Shown here: piece by piece, positions 32,464 through 40,711 of the stretch
How positions within the stretch are numbered: the first letter of the stretch is position 1
How the letters are laid out: each line of letters opens with the position of its first letter
DNA from: a virus
IMG/VR virus record: IMGVR_UViG_3300021961_007533
Coordinates: 1 to 61,715 of that record
Reading direction: 5' to 3' (one strand)
DNA length: 61,715 nucleotides
Notes under the pieces: generated by a model
What the model was told of the DNA's origin: nothing
Database searches by the model: none
Seen by the model: only the letters and a program-made list of their open reading frames with translations
Position numbers and translations under genes: made by a program

Positions 32464-33077
32464 TACTTAGTTGGGTTTCTATCAATACTTTCCGCGGCAC
32501 CTTTTCTCACTACCTCATCTTTTATTGATGGGCATTGTGCGCCACAAGCATGAATTAAATCATAAAATAATATTAAAGTAAGTACCTCAACAGTATGAAA
32601 ATACTTACATTCTAAATTTATTTCATTAACTTTTTCTGGGAGTACTTGACTTTTAGCGCCAGATATTAAAGCCGATTTAAAACCATTTTTTTTTGCCCAA
32701 TGTAAACAAGATATTACATTCTTAGAGTTGCCTGAACAAGATAATGCAATAATCATAACTTTTTTACCATCCATTTTCCCTGTCTGTTTTGCTAAATCTA
32801 ACCAATTAAGGAATAGGTTATTATAACCATAATCGTTAGCAATACTAGTAATCAAACATTGACTTTCCATTGTGGAAATATGTTTCTTAATACCAGCTTT
32901 TGCAAAAAGTCTTGTACAGTCATCCGCCGCATGATTACCAACCGCCCATAATCCACCATTAGCGACTATATAAATGTCATCGCATTCATTAAAATCCTTT
33001 ACAAATTTTTCCCACTCTTTTGTTGTTAATGTTTTTTCGAATTTTTCTTCAATATTTTCAAAATCAATATTTGACAT
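32463..33077 (-). CDS. Phosphoheptose isomerase-like SIS protein (GmhA-type)
   Basis: A 204-residue SIS-domain protein. Family features: ANGGLWAVGNHAADDCTRLF (about 39-58), SIANDYGYNNLFLN (about 78-91), SGNSKNVISCL (about 115) and FHTVEVLTLILFYDL (about 160). GmhA interconverts sedoheptulose 7-phosphate and glycero-manno-heptose 7-phosphate. As the first gene of a SIS-SDR-cyclase group, it may supply or consume a C7 sugar phosphate. An AT-rich promoter-like repeat lies upstream. No HldE/HddA kinase was found, so the route differs from the usual ADP/GDP-heptose pathway. Confidence 0.82.
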   Translation of the reverse strand: MSNIDFENIEEKFEKTLTTKEWEKFVKDFNECDDIYIVANGGLWAVGNHAADDCTRLFAKAGIKKHISTMESQCLITSIANDYGYNNLFLNWLDLAKQTGKMDGKKVMIIALSCSGNSKNVISCLHWAKKNGFKSALISGAKSQVLPEKVNEINLECKYFHTVEVLTLILFYDLIHACGAQCPSIKDEVVRKGAAESIDRNPTK

Positions 33078-33090
33078 AATAATTATTTTT

Positions 33091-33112
33091 TATAATTATA
33101 ATTATAATTATA
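33091..33112 (-). repeat. TATAAT-type hexanucleotide repeat in an intergenic gap
   Basis: A short (TATAAT)-like repeat of about 3.5 units sits in the 62-base gap between the SIS gene start and the upstream CMP-sugar synthetase gene. On the - strand it offers several TATAAT hexamers before the SIS-SDR-cyclase unit; it could be a promoter or simply AT-rich sequence. Confidence 0.5.
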
Positions 33113-33139
33113 TTTTTTTTAATTTAAAGTTTTTATTTA

Positions 33140-34321
33140 TTATTTTACATATACATGTGCCATTTCTTTTCCACCACAAGCTAATCTAACACCAGGTTCA
33201 TCACTAATACAAGAAATAATGTGTACAGTTCCTTTAGGTAAAAATACTAAATTACCTGATTTTGCGACTATTATTTTATCGGGACTTCCTTTTGGGTTTT
33301 CTCTATTGTACCATAATTTATATTCAAACTCACCCCTATAGATAACCCACCATTCATCTTTAGTGGGATGATAATGTTTTCTACAACCTTTACCTTTAGA
33401 TTGTCTTATAAAAGCGATTTGATCATTATCGGTATAAACTACAGGGTAACACCAATCATCATCACCTAGTTTTTTTTCTATCTCATCTAAATCCATTAAG
33501 GTTTCATTATGACCTAATACATCTTCTGATGGTATTGGTGATCCGTCTAACGCTATTAAATCAACTAAAGCAGATTCAATAGAAGTTATATTATTATGGT
33601 AATAAAATTTACCAACACTATCTTTTCTTTTTCTATGATTTAAACAAGCTTCTGCAATGTACAATTCATCCATTGTGTCTACATCTATAGCCTCTATTTT
33701 ACTTATAGGGAAGTACCCAAATTCCCCACAAAAAGTAGGCCCTGTTTCATATTCTTTTATAAAAGTTTCTTTTTTCCACCCTGTCATTGCCCAGCAAATA
33801 GAATCTACTGGTGATAATGACTGTGTTTCTTGTTTTTTCTTAGGGTTAAAATTTATGGGTTTACCATCCATAAAACTCTCAGAGTATGTTTGTTCTGTCG
33901 TTACTAGAGAATCGTAATATTCTAGTTTTTTAGAAAAATTATATATTGTTTTAGGTTCTAACAATGGCGATGTTGTGTGTACTTGTATTATGTAATCACA
34001 TTCTATATTCTTAATAAAATCATAAAGAAAATGATCATGTATTGTACATCTATTACCACCACAATCCTTAGAATTATTTATCATAGTACATTTAGAACCA
34101 CCATTTTTTTCATCTCTATAATAAAACTTAACACCTAATTCTTTGGCTATTTGTTTAAAAATTAAGCTATCTGAATTAATATATATTTCATCAAAAGCTT
34201 CTGATTTTTTACAAGACTTTACAACATAGTATATTAATGGGAAACCGTCAACTAACATTAGGTTTTTGTTAGGTACTCTAGTACTATTTAATAACGCTGG
34301 TATTACTGCGACTTTTTTCAT
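33140..34321 (-). CDS. CMP-sugar synthetase fused to a C-terminal cupin
   Basis: A 393-residue two-domain protein. Residues 1-230 form a CMP-NeuAc/KDO-synthetase-like domain: VIPALLNSTRVPNKNL (6-21, nucleotide-binding loop), INSDSLIF (about 48) and QVHTTSPLLEP (about 113). An insertion at 78-97 holds C78, C87, C92 and His95/His97, which might bind metal. Residues 290-393 are a cupin: CRKHYHPTKDEWWVIYRG with the first His pair and Glu, and NLVFLPKGTVHIIS with the last His. The cupin may isomerise or oxidise the sugar before or after CMP attachment. No sialic acid or KDO synthase occurs here, so the activated sugar is probably the product of the nearby cyclase branch. Confidence 0.8.
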   Translation of the reverse strand: MKKVAVIPALLNSTRVPNKNLMLVDGFPLIYYVVKSCKKSEAFDEIYINSDSLIFKQIAKELGVKFYYRDEKNGGSKCTMINNSKDCGGNRCTIHDHFLYDFIKNIECDYIIQVHTTSPLLEPKTIYNFSKKLEYYDSLVTTEQTYSESFMDGKPINFNPKKKQETQSLSPVDSICWAMTGWKKETFIKEYETGPTFCGEFGYFPISKIEAIDVDTMDELYIAEACLNHRKRKDSVGKFYYHNNITSIESALVDLIALDGSPIPSEDVLGHNETLMDLDEIEKKLGDDDWCYPVVYTDNDQIAFIRQSKGKGCRKHYHPTKDEWWVIYRGEFEYKLWYNRENPKGSPDKIIVAKSGNLVFLPKGTVHIISCISDEPGVRLACGGKEMAHVYVK

Positions 34322-34349
34322 TTTTAAGTGTATTGTATATGTTGATTTT

Positions 34350-35132
34350 TTATAAAAATAAATTTTTGGTTAGATACTTATCTAGCTTTATTATTTCCTT
34401 ATTTTCGTTATATAATTTTTTAAAATATTCTATTTGGGGTTTTTGTTTATGTATTTTATGTGCATGACTATCTTTATCTATATTTTGACCAGAACTTTCT
34501 ACCGAATCTTTATAGTCATCATAGTAAATATCACCAAACTTACCCATATTATAAAACGTTAAACCGGCAACGTAGAGTTCCTTTATATTATAGTTCATTA
34601 AAAAAATAATACCCATTAACCCACTATTTGGCACAGTCCCAACGTCTTTAAACACCTTATAGATATATCTATCATTTAGTCTTGTAGAATTTACACCATC
34701 CCTAATTAATTTCTCAAAGAAATTAATTTTAGGTTGATAGTTAGAACTAGGCATAACCCCTATAATGTGTTGAAAAGACTTTATATATTCATAATTTTTA
34801 TCGCACTCTTTAATGTTTTCACTATTAAAACTACCTATTAGTATGTCATTTCTAGATCCGTAATCTTTTTCATTTTTGGTTGAAAGTTTAAATTTTTGAT
34901 TTACTCTTACCACAACATCATATGAGTCTATTAGATTACCATCACCCAAACCAATTAAGGATGGTGCTGGACCCACTAACGCAACTCTTTTATTTGTTAC
35001 AATATTTTCTATATTAGGGATTTTAGTGTGTTCCATAAACCCATTTACATCTTTAATTAAAGAATGATTGGGTGTACCTGGTTCTATAGTTATTGAATCC
35101 CACTTATTCATTTTTTCATATAGTTTACCCAA
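34350..35132 (-). CDS. GT29 sialyltransferase-like protein
   Basis: A 260-residue protein with the sialylmotifs of family GT29. The L motif lies at about 49-79 (RVALVGPAPSLIGLGDG, then IDSYDVVVRVN), the S motif at about 165-195 (VPNSGLMGIIFLM), and a His-rich DSHAHKIHKQ (about 222) precedes the C-terminal acidic helix. GT29 enzymes transfer a CMP-activated sugar. It sits 28 bases upstream of the CMP-sugar synthetase, so the two probably act in sequence. There is no membrane anchor, unlike eukaryotic members. It overlaps the FkbM gene by 25 bases. Confidence 0.82.
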   Translation of the reverse strand: MGKLYEKMNKWDSITIEPGTPNHSLIKDVNGFMEHTKIPNIENIVTNKRVALVGPAPSLIGLGDGNLIDSYDVVVRVNQKFKLSTKNEKDYGSRNDILIGSFNSENIKECDKNYEYIKSFQHIIGVMPSSNYQPKINFFEKLIRDGVNSTRLNDRYIYKVFKDVGTVPNSGLMGIIFLMNYNIKELYVAGLTFYNMGKFGDIYYDDYKDSVESSGQNIDKDSHAHKIHKQKPQIEYFKKLYNENKEIIKLDKYLTKNLFL

Positions 35133-35728
35133 ACATAATTATATTCATATGTTGGTATGAATGACTCCCTTATCACAGTTTCAATTAGAACCTTTCTATT
35201 ATCATAGTCTTTACCATACCTATGAAATTGTATTTGTAGATTGTTAAAAATGGATAAATTATTACCTTCAATAAGACCCTCTAAAATGTTATACTCCTCA
35301 CCCTCAACATTTAATTTCATTAAATCGACTTTACTTAGGTTTAATTTTTTTAATGTCTGATTAATATCAACAAGTTTAATAGTTTCTTTTGTACCATTAT
35401 TAGTATAAATAGATGACGCATCATTCTCTATCGAAATATCAACACTCCTATCCATATTGGATAGACCATAGTTGTGAACATACACCTTATCGTTACCATT
35501 AAATTTTTCCTTTATTATGTCATAAAACTTTTTAACAGGCTCAAAAATATGAATTGTACATTTATACTTTTCAAATATGTCGCTTGCCCATTCACCTTTA
35601 TAACCACCGCCATCGATAACTATTGAGTTTTCATTTAGATTATAATTTAACCTAAGTGTTTTATCTCCATTATTTAATTTCCATTGTTCTACTAACTTGT
35701 GATGATTCATAATTAAAGTTTTATCCAC
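35108..35728 (-). CDS. FkbM-family methyltransferase
   Basis: A 206-residue SAM-dependent methyltransferase. Visible motifs are SIVIDGGGYKGEWASDI (about 31-47, SAM-binding loop), IHIFEPVKKFYD (about 55), GLSNMDRSV (about 83) and LMKLNVEGEEYNILEGL (about 136), the family hallmark. FkbM-like enzymes O-methylate sugars in bacterial glycans. It overlaps both neighbours, within a run of glycosyltransferases, so the likely target is a sugar of the phage-directed glycan. Confidence 0.85.
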   Translation of the reverse strand: MDKTLIMNHHKLVEQWKLNNGDKTLRLNYNLNENSIVIDGGGYKGEWASDIFEKYKCTIHIFEPVKKFYDIIKEKFNGNDKVYVHNYGLSNMDRSVDISIENDASSIYTNNGTKETIKLVDINQTLKKLNLSKVDLMKLNVEGEEYNILEGLIEGNNLSIFNNLQIQFHRYGKDYDNRKVLIETVIRESFIPTYEYNYVWVNYMKK

Positions 35729-36483
35729 CCATCTGGATATAAGTCTTTTGTTGGTAAATTATTTTTTGCATTACCAAACCATATACGTGGGATTATTATT
35801 TTTTTATTTTTGTTTTTATTTAACCAGGCGCCCCACCATGAAAATGTTGAGTTCGCTATAATATTGTTGTCACATAAACTCATTAAATATATATCAATAT
35901 AATCTTTTTCGTTTTCTATAAAAACAAAGTTATTACCTTTAAAATTTTTTTTACACCAACCAATATCATCTGAAAAAACTAAAAAAGTATGATCATTACC
36001 AATAATATTAATCGCACTTTTATAATAATCAATGGCACATATTGGGTGATGATTTTGTAGATTTAAATAGTCTCCACGTCTAACATGTATCGAACAAGTT
36101 TTTTTATTAAGGATGTCTTTATATTTGTTATTAATATAAGACAAATCGTTATCTGTTGCCGAAAATAAATCTATAATTAAGTTTCTATTATGTAAAAAGT
36201 ACTTTTCAGACTGGAAGTAACCATTTAGTTTTGTATTATCTCTTATTGAGATTTTTTTATAGCTAAATTCTGGTTCAGTATATAAAAATTCTTGGGTAAA
36301 ACTAAGGTCAAATTTTAATTTCCTAAAGACATTATTTTTATAGTAGTTAATGCTATTATGTTTTTTTAAATAATTTTTTGTACTAAATGTTATGTCAAAT
36401 CCATAATCCTTAGATAGTGAATAAGTTGTCGCAATCTGAAACATATAATTACCTAACCCACCCTGTAAATAACAACTAATCAT
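35713..36483 (-). CDS. Glycosyltransferase family 11 (alpha-1,2-fucosyl/colitosyltransferase-like)
   Basis: A 256-residue GT11 protein. Motifs: LQGGLGNYMFQIATTYSLSK (about 7-26), CSIHVRRGDYLN with the H-x-R-R-x-D donor site (about 132-143) and IANSTFSWWGAWLN (about 208-221). GT11 enzymes use GDP-fucose; some, such as WbgN of E. coli O55, transfer colitose. The ColD-type gene in this cluster makes colitose a plausible donor sugar here. Cytosolic, no signal peptide. Confidence 0.9.
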   Translation of the reverse strand: MISCYLQGGLGNYMFQIATTYSLSKDYGFDITFSTKNYLKKHNSINYYKNNVFRKLKFDLSFTQEFLYTEPEFSYKKISIRDNTKLNGYFQSEKYFLHNRNLIIDLFSATDNDLSYINNKYKDILNKKTCSIHVRRGDYLNLQNHHPICAIDYYKSAINIIGNDHTFLVFSDDIGWCKKNFKGNNFVFIENEKDYIDIYLMSLCDNNIIANSTFSWWGAWLNKNKNKKIIIPRIWFGNAKNNLPTKDLYPDGWIKL

Positions 36484-36485
36484 AA

Positions 36486-37106
36486 CTATTTAAATAACCA
36501 TCTATTATCCATAAATTTATTTTCAATGTCACTATAACTAGGTCGTTGGGTCGCAATATTAGGGTAGAACCCATAACAATTAAATGATTTTTGTAAATCA
36601 CAATAATAAACATCTATAGGTTTTTTCTTTTTAGATATTAATTTTGGGATAACATCAAACATAGATTTATTTATTATTACTGCGTGTGTCGCATACGTAG
36701 AGTGTAGTTTAATTATCTTATCGTTAATCTTATTAACTAATTTACCCATATGTAAATTATGGTTACCACCTAGCCAAACCATATCGTAATCTTTAGGGAG
36801 TTGATTATAATAGTCCGCAAAAAGATCTATATTTTTAGTAAATTCAACATCATCTTCTAATATTAAAATATTATCATAGTTCTTCTCTTTAGCGTCATTA
36901 ATAATTTTAATATTAGTTTCTATCAAACCAACATTACCTAAACTAATTGGGTATTCACCTATTATATCACTCCCATCAATAGCGCTATACCTCTCAACTT
37001 GATTTAATAATCCCCATTTATTTAATTCATTAACTGTCTCGTCCCAGCGATCTTTTCTCCGGTCTAAATTTATACAGTATATCTTATCAAAATATTTATT
37101 CAACAT
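36486..37106 (-). CDS. Glycosyltransferase family 25 (LPS-type)
   Basis: A 206-residue protein with GT25 motifs: DKIYCINLDRRKDRWDETVN (about 7-26), DNILILEDDVEFTKN (about 79-93, D-x-D-type metal site) and LHSTYATHAVIINKSMFD (about 132-149). GT25 enzymes act in lipooligosaccharide core synthesis, often as galactosyltransferases. Only 1 to 2 bases separate it from its neighbours. Confidence 0.85.
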   Translation of the reverse strand: MLNKYFDKIYCINLDRRKDRWDETVNELNKWGLLNQVERYSAIDGSDIIGEYPISLGNVGLIETNIKIINDAKEKNYDNILILEDDVEFTKNIDLFADYYNQLPKDYDMVWLGGNHNLHMGKLVNKINDKIIKLHSTYATHAVIINKSMFDVIPKLISKKKKPIDVYYCDLQKSFNCYGFYPNIATQRPSYSDIENKFMDNRWLFK

Positions 37107-37107
37107 A

Positions 37108-37680
37108 TTAAAAACCTACTTTATAATAAATTTCATCTGTTACAATAAAATTATTTGTTTTATTTAAAATTTCCATTACAACATCAAAGTCCTCACCATC
37201 TCTATTGTTTCTAAATCTTAATCCCTCATCTAAAAATTTCCTTTTAAATGAGACTGAAATACCAACATTACCAAAATACAATCTATTATCGTTAAGTCTA
37301 GGAATTATTAAATCTCTTTTATAATACTTCATCCTCCAAATAACTAAATCTAAATCCTTATACTTAGATAGTAATGTCTCAACGTATTTTGGTTCTATGG
37401 TATCATCATCATCCAAAAACCCAACCCAATTAGTATCACATATATCTAGACCATAATTTCTAACTAACCCAGATTGACCATGGTTACGACCAAATTCACC
37501 AGTCTTATTTATCTTAACAACTTTAATTTTTTCAGAAGAGTAATCATAATCTGGATTAACACCATCAAAAATAATAATAGCAAACCACCTATCACTTGTT
37601 TGGTTATTTAAAGAGTCTATTGTTCTTTTTAATGTTTCCCTATTAATAGATGGTATTATGAATGTAATTGAATCTTCCAT
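37108..37680 (-). CDS. Glycosyltransferase family 2
   Basis: A 190-residue GT-A protein: SITFIIPSINRETLKRTIDS (about 4-23), FAIIIFDGVNPDYD (about 34) and NWVGFLDDDDTIEPKYVETL (about 84-103) with the D-D-D metal site, followed by RNNRDGEDFDVVMEIL with the likely catalytic acid. It is short for the family, close to the catalytic core only. Donor and acceptor unknown. Confidence 0.85.
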   Translation of the reverse strand: MEDSITFIIPSINRETLKRTIDSLNNQTSDRWFAIIIFDGVNPDYDYSSEKIKVVKINKTGEFGRNHGQSGLVRNYGLDICDTNWVGFLDDDDTIEPKYVETLLSKYKDLDLVIWRMKYYKRDLIIPRLNDNRLYFGNVGISVSFKRKFLDEGLRFRNNRDGEDFDVVMEILNKTNNFIVTDEIYYKVGF

Positions 37681-37694
37681 GTTACAAATAAATT

Positions 37695-39212
37695 CTATTG
37701 TGATATTGTTTTTATATATTTATCTAATTTATTTCTATTTTTAATATAAAATGGTTTTAAATTATTTGTATAATCTATTATAAATTTTTTTTCTTTTTCG
37801 TTATCCAAATTCCTAGTTTGTGACTCATAGTGATACGCAACAGAATTACCATCACAGATATTCTCAAACCCTAGTAAATTACACATTAAGTTTAATTCAA
37901 CGTCCTCTAGACAAGAGATATAGTTTTCATTAAAATAACCAAGGTTCTCAAATAAATTTTTTCTAATCATCATTAATCCACCTGTATTACCAATAACCAG
38001 ACTACTATTTAATTTAAAATTAAAATAGCTACCAAACCCAAGATGTCCTAACATCAATTCATTATTTTTAATATTATTATAGACAAAAATCCCATCGTGT
38101 TGTATTGTGTTGTCTTTAAAATGTAACCTAGCACCAATAGTACCAGTTCTTTTATTTTTTTTCATAATAGATAGCATACTATGAATAACATTGTTCATAA
38201 TTTTTATGTCGTTATTTGAAAATAAAATAAACTCGTAGCCCTTAGTTACGTAGTTCTTTACAACATCATTATTAATTTTTGCAAAATTATAATAATCATA
38301 TTCTATTAAGTTTACATTACCTAGTTTAAGTATGTTATTTTTAATCCAGGTCTTTTCCTCATCTGTTGACCCAGTGTCTGCAATAAAGACATCAAACAAA
38401 TCGGAATTACAATTTTGGTAAAATGAATTAATACAATCAAATAACATTTCAACATTACCCTTAGTTGGTATTATAATGGCCACTTTACCAATATTTTTAA
38501 TTGGTTTTTCTTTTATTTCTGGAACATATATATTCTCCGGTTTTAAATCAAGTGGCAACTTATCTCCCCATTTTTTTATAAACTTATTTTTACTTTCAAA
38601 AAACTCCTCGTTTGGTTGACCAACAGATTCGTGTGTAATATCAAATGATGATGTCACACCAATTTTAACATTATCCAAATAGTTAGGGACGCAAAATAAA
38701 TGATCATAAAAGTGGAACTTACCAATTGTCTCATCAAATTTATGTTTTATTTTTGTTTTATTAAAAGCCATAAATAAACCATCAATTGTTACAACTGGAA
38801 TTAAAAAAGGTAGTTTAGGTGAATATTTACTTAACCATTTTTTTTGATCTTCTAGGTGATGATAAACCTGACCTACCATTGTTTGTTGCATTTTTTCCCA
38901 GTAAACTCCAGATTCTGGAAAATAACAAGACCCTGCTTTACCAATTATACCAAAGTCTTGATTATTTTTAAAATCACCTAGTAATTTTTTACCCCAACCA
39001 TTTCCAAGTTTTATATCATTATGACAACAGACAACAATATCATAAATAGATTCTGTTATACCACTATTATAAACTTCAGCTAAACTATATTGATTATGAT
39101 TTACATATTCTAAAATCTGAACATTTTTTAAACCAACACTTTTTAATATGTGTGATTTAAAGTTTTTGTTATAGTCTTCGTCTTTATGTGTTGAATATAT
39201 TATCGTAATCAT
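37695..39212 (-). CDS. Tandem two-domain glycosyltransferase (GT2-type)
   Basis: A 505-residue protein with two GT-A-like halves. Residues 1-235: TIIYSTHKDEDYNKNFKSHI and DIVVCCHNDIKLGNGWGKK, a variant GT-A domain. Residues 240-505: VAIIIPTKGNVEMLFDCINS, FVADT-like strand DVFIADTGSTDEEKT, and GYEFILFSNNDIKIMNNVI with an N-N-D metal site, then CLEDVELNLMCNLLG as the catalytic acid region. Two linked domains may build a repeating disaccharide, as in known two-domain polymerising transferases. Its start overlaps the small gene upstream by 4 bases. Confidence 0.82.
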   Translation of the reverse strand: MITIIYSTHKDEDYNKNFKSHILKSVGLKNVQILEYVNHNQYSLAEVYNSGITESIYDIVVCCHNDIKLGNGWGKKLLGDFKNNQDFGIIGKAGSCYFPESGVYWEKMQQTMVGQVYHHLEDQKKWLSKYSPKLPFLIPVVTIDGLFMAFNKTKIKHKFDETIGKFHFYDHLFCVPNYLDNVKIGVTSSFDITHESVGQPNEEFFESKNKFIKKWGDKLPLDLKPENIYVPEIKEKPIKNIGKVAIIIPTKGNVEMLFDCINSFYQNCNSDLFDVFIADTGSTDEEKTWIKNNILKLGNVNLIEYDYYNFAKINNDVVKNYVTKGYEFILFSNNDIKIMNNVIHSMLSIMKKNKRTGTIGARLHFKDNTIQHDGIFVYNNIKNNELMLGHLGFGSYFNFKLNSSLVIGNTGGLMMIRKNLFENLGYFNENYISCLEDVELNLMCNLLGFENICDGNSVAYHYESQTRNLDNEKEKKFIIDYTNNLKPFYIKNRNKLDKYIKTISQ

Positions 39213-39436
39213 TTTTTAAATTTTTTAAATTCTTCTTCTGTTAGTTCATAATCGATTTCGAATTCTGTTGTAGTATACTCGCCAGTGGTATTTACTTTTA
39301 TGTTATAATATTTACCACCTACTACTACATAACAACCACGTTTAGAAGTAATACACCAATCAAACCACACATCTTCTAATCTTTCTGAAGGTATTTCTCT
39401 AAGCCTAATCATCCTTTTAAATTCCAGTTGAACCAA
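39209..39436 (-). CDS. Small hypothetical protein
   Basis: A 75-residue protein with a beta-rich middle (GCYVVVGGKYYNIKVNTT) and an acidic helical end (YELTEEEFKKFKK). It overlaps the dUTPase gene by 20 bases and the two-domain transferase gene by 4. No family recognised. Confidence 0.6.
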   Translation of the reverse strand: MVQLEFKRMIRLREIPSERLEDVWFDWCITSKRGCYVVVGGKYYNIKVNTTGEYTTTEFEIDYELTEEEFKKFKK

Positions 39437-39983
39437 ACCCTTTATCAGACCTATCTTTATCTTCTATATTATTAACTTTAACTAAGTTAACCCATTTACC
39501 GGCGACAACAGGACAAAGAACTGCCTGGGCTACTTTTTGTCCTTTATTAATTATTGCAACATCATTTGTTGTGTTAAAAATAATTGCCATAACCTCACCT
39601 GTATAACCCTGATCCACAGTTCCTGGTGAGTTTAAAACCATTAACCCTTGTTTTAAAGCAAGTCCACTTTTTGATCTCACTTGGATTTCGTATCCATCTG
39701 GAATATCAAAGTGAAGTCCAGTTGGAACTAGAGCTCTACCAAATGGAGGAATCTCAACTCCAATGCTAGAATGTAAATCAAACCCAGAGTCTGTGTCATA
39801 CGCATAACTAGGTTCATTACTATTACTTAAAGTATTTGTGTATGGTAAATTAATTTTTGGGTTTGTTTCATTTAAACTATTTTCAAGCTCCCTAACGTCT
39901 AACCCCAAGATTTCAGATAATCTATCGTAGTCAAAATCTTCTACTGAATCATCAAAAAGATTCTCTATATTATTTTCTTCCAC
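39417..39983 (-). CDS. dut: dUTPase (deoxyuridine 5'-triphosphate nucleotidohydrolase)
   Basis: A 188-residue trimeric-type dUTPase. The five motifs are visible: DSGFDLHSS (about 66), RSKSGLALKQG (about 103), GTVDQGYTGEVMAI (about 120), INKGQKVAQAVLCPV (about 144) and DRSDKGFGSTG (about 177). The first about 50 residues are an acidic extension (FDDSVEDFDYDRLSEILG) not needed for catalysis. It lowers dUTP and supplies dUMP for thymidylate synthesis during phage replication. It shares a base with the exonuclease gene. Confidence 0.95.
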   Translation of the reverse strand: MEENNIENLFDDSVEDFDYDRLSEILGLDVRELENSLNETNPKINLPYTNTLSNSNEPSYAYDTDSGFDLHSSIGVEIPPFGRALVPTGLHFDIPDGYEIQVRSKSGLALKQGLMVLNSPGTVDQGYTGEVMAIIFNTTNDVAIINKGQKVAQAVLCPVVAGKWVNLVKVNNIEDKDRSDKGFGSTGI

Positions 39984-40711
39984 TATTTTAATTCTTTTAA
40001 TGTTTTTATTACTTCAACTAAAACGTTGACATCTTTTTCACAGTATTCTGCGATTTTATCTAAGTTTCTTTTTTCCCAGTAGTTTTCATGAACATTCTCA
40101 CCACTTACTTCACCATCCTTTGGTGTTGGGATATCTAAACAAGAACATAATAAGTCCAATGACCCAATTGATGTATAGGCGCCATATTGCCAAATTTCTT
40201 TTGTGTCAATTGCTTTAACTTCCCAAGGCTTGGTATCATATGATGGTAAGATTTTAGAAGGTCTAATACCATTTACAATCATTCTTTTTGCAAGCATTGG
40301 AATATCAAAATTCTTTAAGTTATGTCCACATAAATGAAAGTCTAGTTTTTCACAACGATCAAGTAGATTTCTAACCTCAATTAATAATTGTGTCTCGTCT
40401 TCATTTGAGAATGTTTGTTTTTTAATCTCACCATTATCCATAACAAAAGCCATTGACACACAGATAACTTTTGCAAACTCTGGAACTAATGCGGCACGTT
40501 TTTTAAAAACATAGTTCATATGTTCTTCTGTTGTCATATTAATCTGTTCATTGGTCGCATCTTCTGGAAACCTTTTTAAAAACCAATTAAAGTATTTATC
40601 AAATTGGTCTGCTAGATTTGGATTAAACTTTTGGCATGACTCAAAATCAGGACAACCGCCAACAGTCTCGATGTCAAGGAATAAAATTTTTGTAATAGGA
40701 ATATTAATCAT
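39983..40711 (-). CDS. DnaQ-like 3'-5' exonuclease (PolB-type family)
   Basis: A 242-residue DEDD-type exonuclease. Exo I: KILFLDIETVGGCPD (about 8-22, D and E). Exo II: DFHLCGHNLKNFDIPMLAKR (about 129-148, central D). Exo III: IAEYCEKDVNVLVEV (about 220-234, Y-x(3)-D). It is a separate polypeptide here rather than a polymerase domain, and could proofread or process DNA ends. Located between dUTPase and a nucleotidyltransferase. Confidence 0.88.
   Translation of the reverse strand: MINIPITKILFLDIETVGGCPDFESCQKFNPNLADQFDKYFNWFLKRFPEDATNEQINMTTEEHMNYVFKKRAALVPEFAKVICVSMAFVMDNGEIKKQTFSNEDETQLLIEVRNLLDRCEKLDFHLCGHNLKNFDIPMLAKRMIVNGIRPSKILPSYDTKPWEVKAIDTKEIWQYGAYTSIGSLDLLCSCLDIPTPKDGEVSGENVHENYWEKRNLDKIAEYCEKDVNVLVEVIKTLKELK

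Noticed and set aside
33091-33112. TATAAT repeats as a replication origin
   Set aside because: Only about 22 bases, no iterons, no nearby initiator gene or strand-bias evidence visible.
33140-35132. Standard sialic acid or KDO pathway
   Set aside because: CMP-synthetase and GT29 are present but no NeuB/NeuC or KdsA/KdsC-like gene occurs in the window, so this cannot be claimed.
35108-35728. DNA methyltransferase
   Set aside because: Motifs are of the FkbM family that modifies sugars and small molecules; no target-recognition domain or DPPY-type motif.
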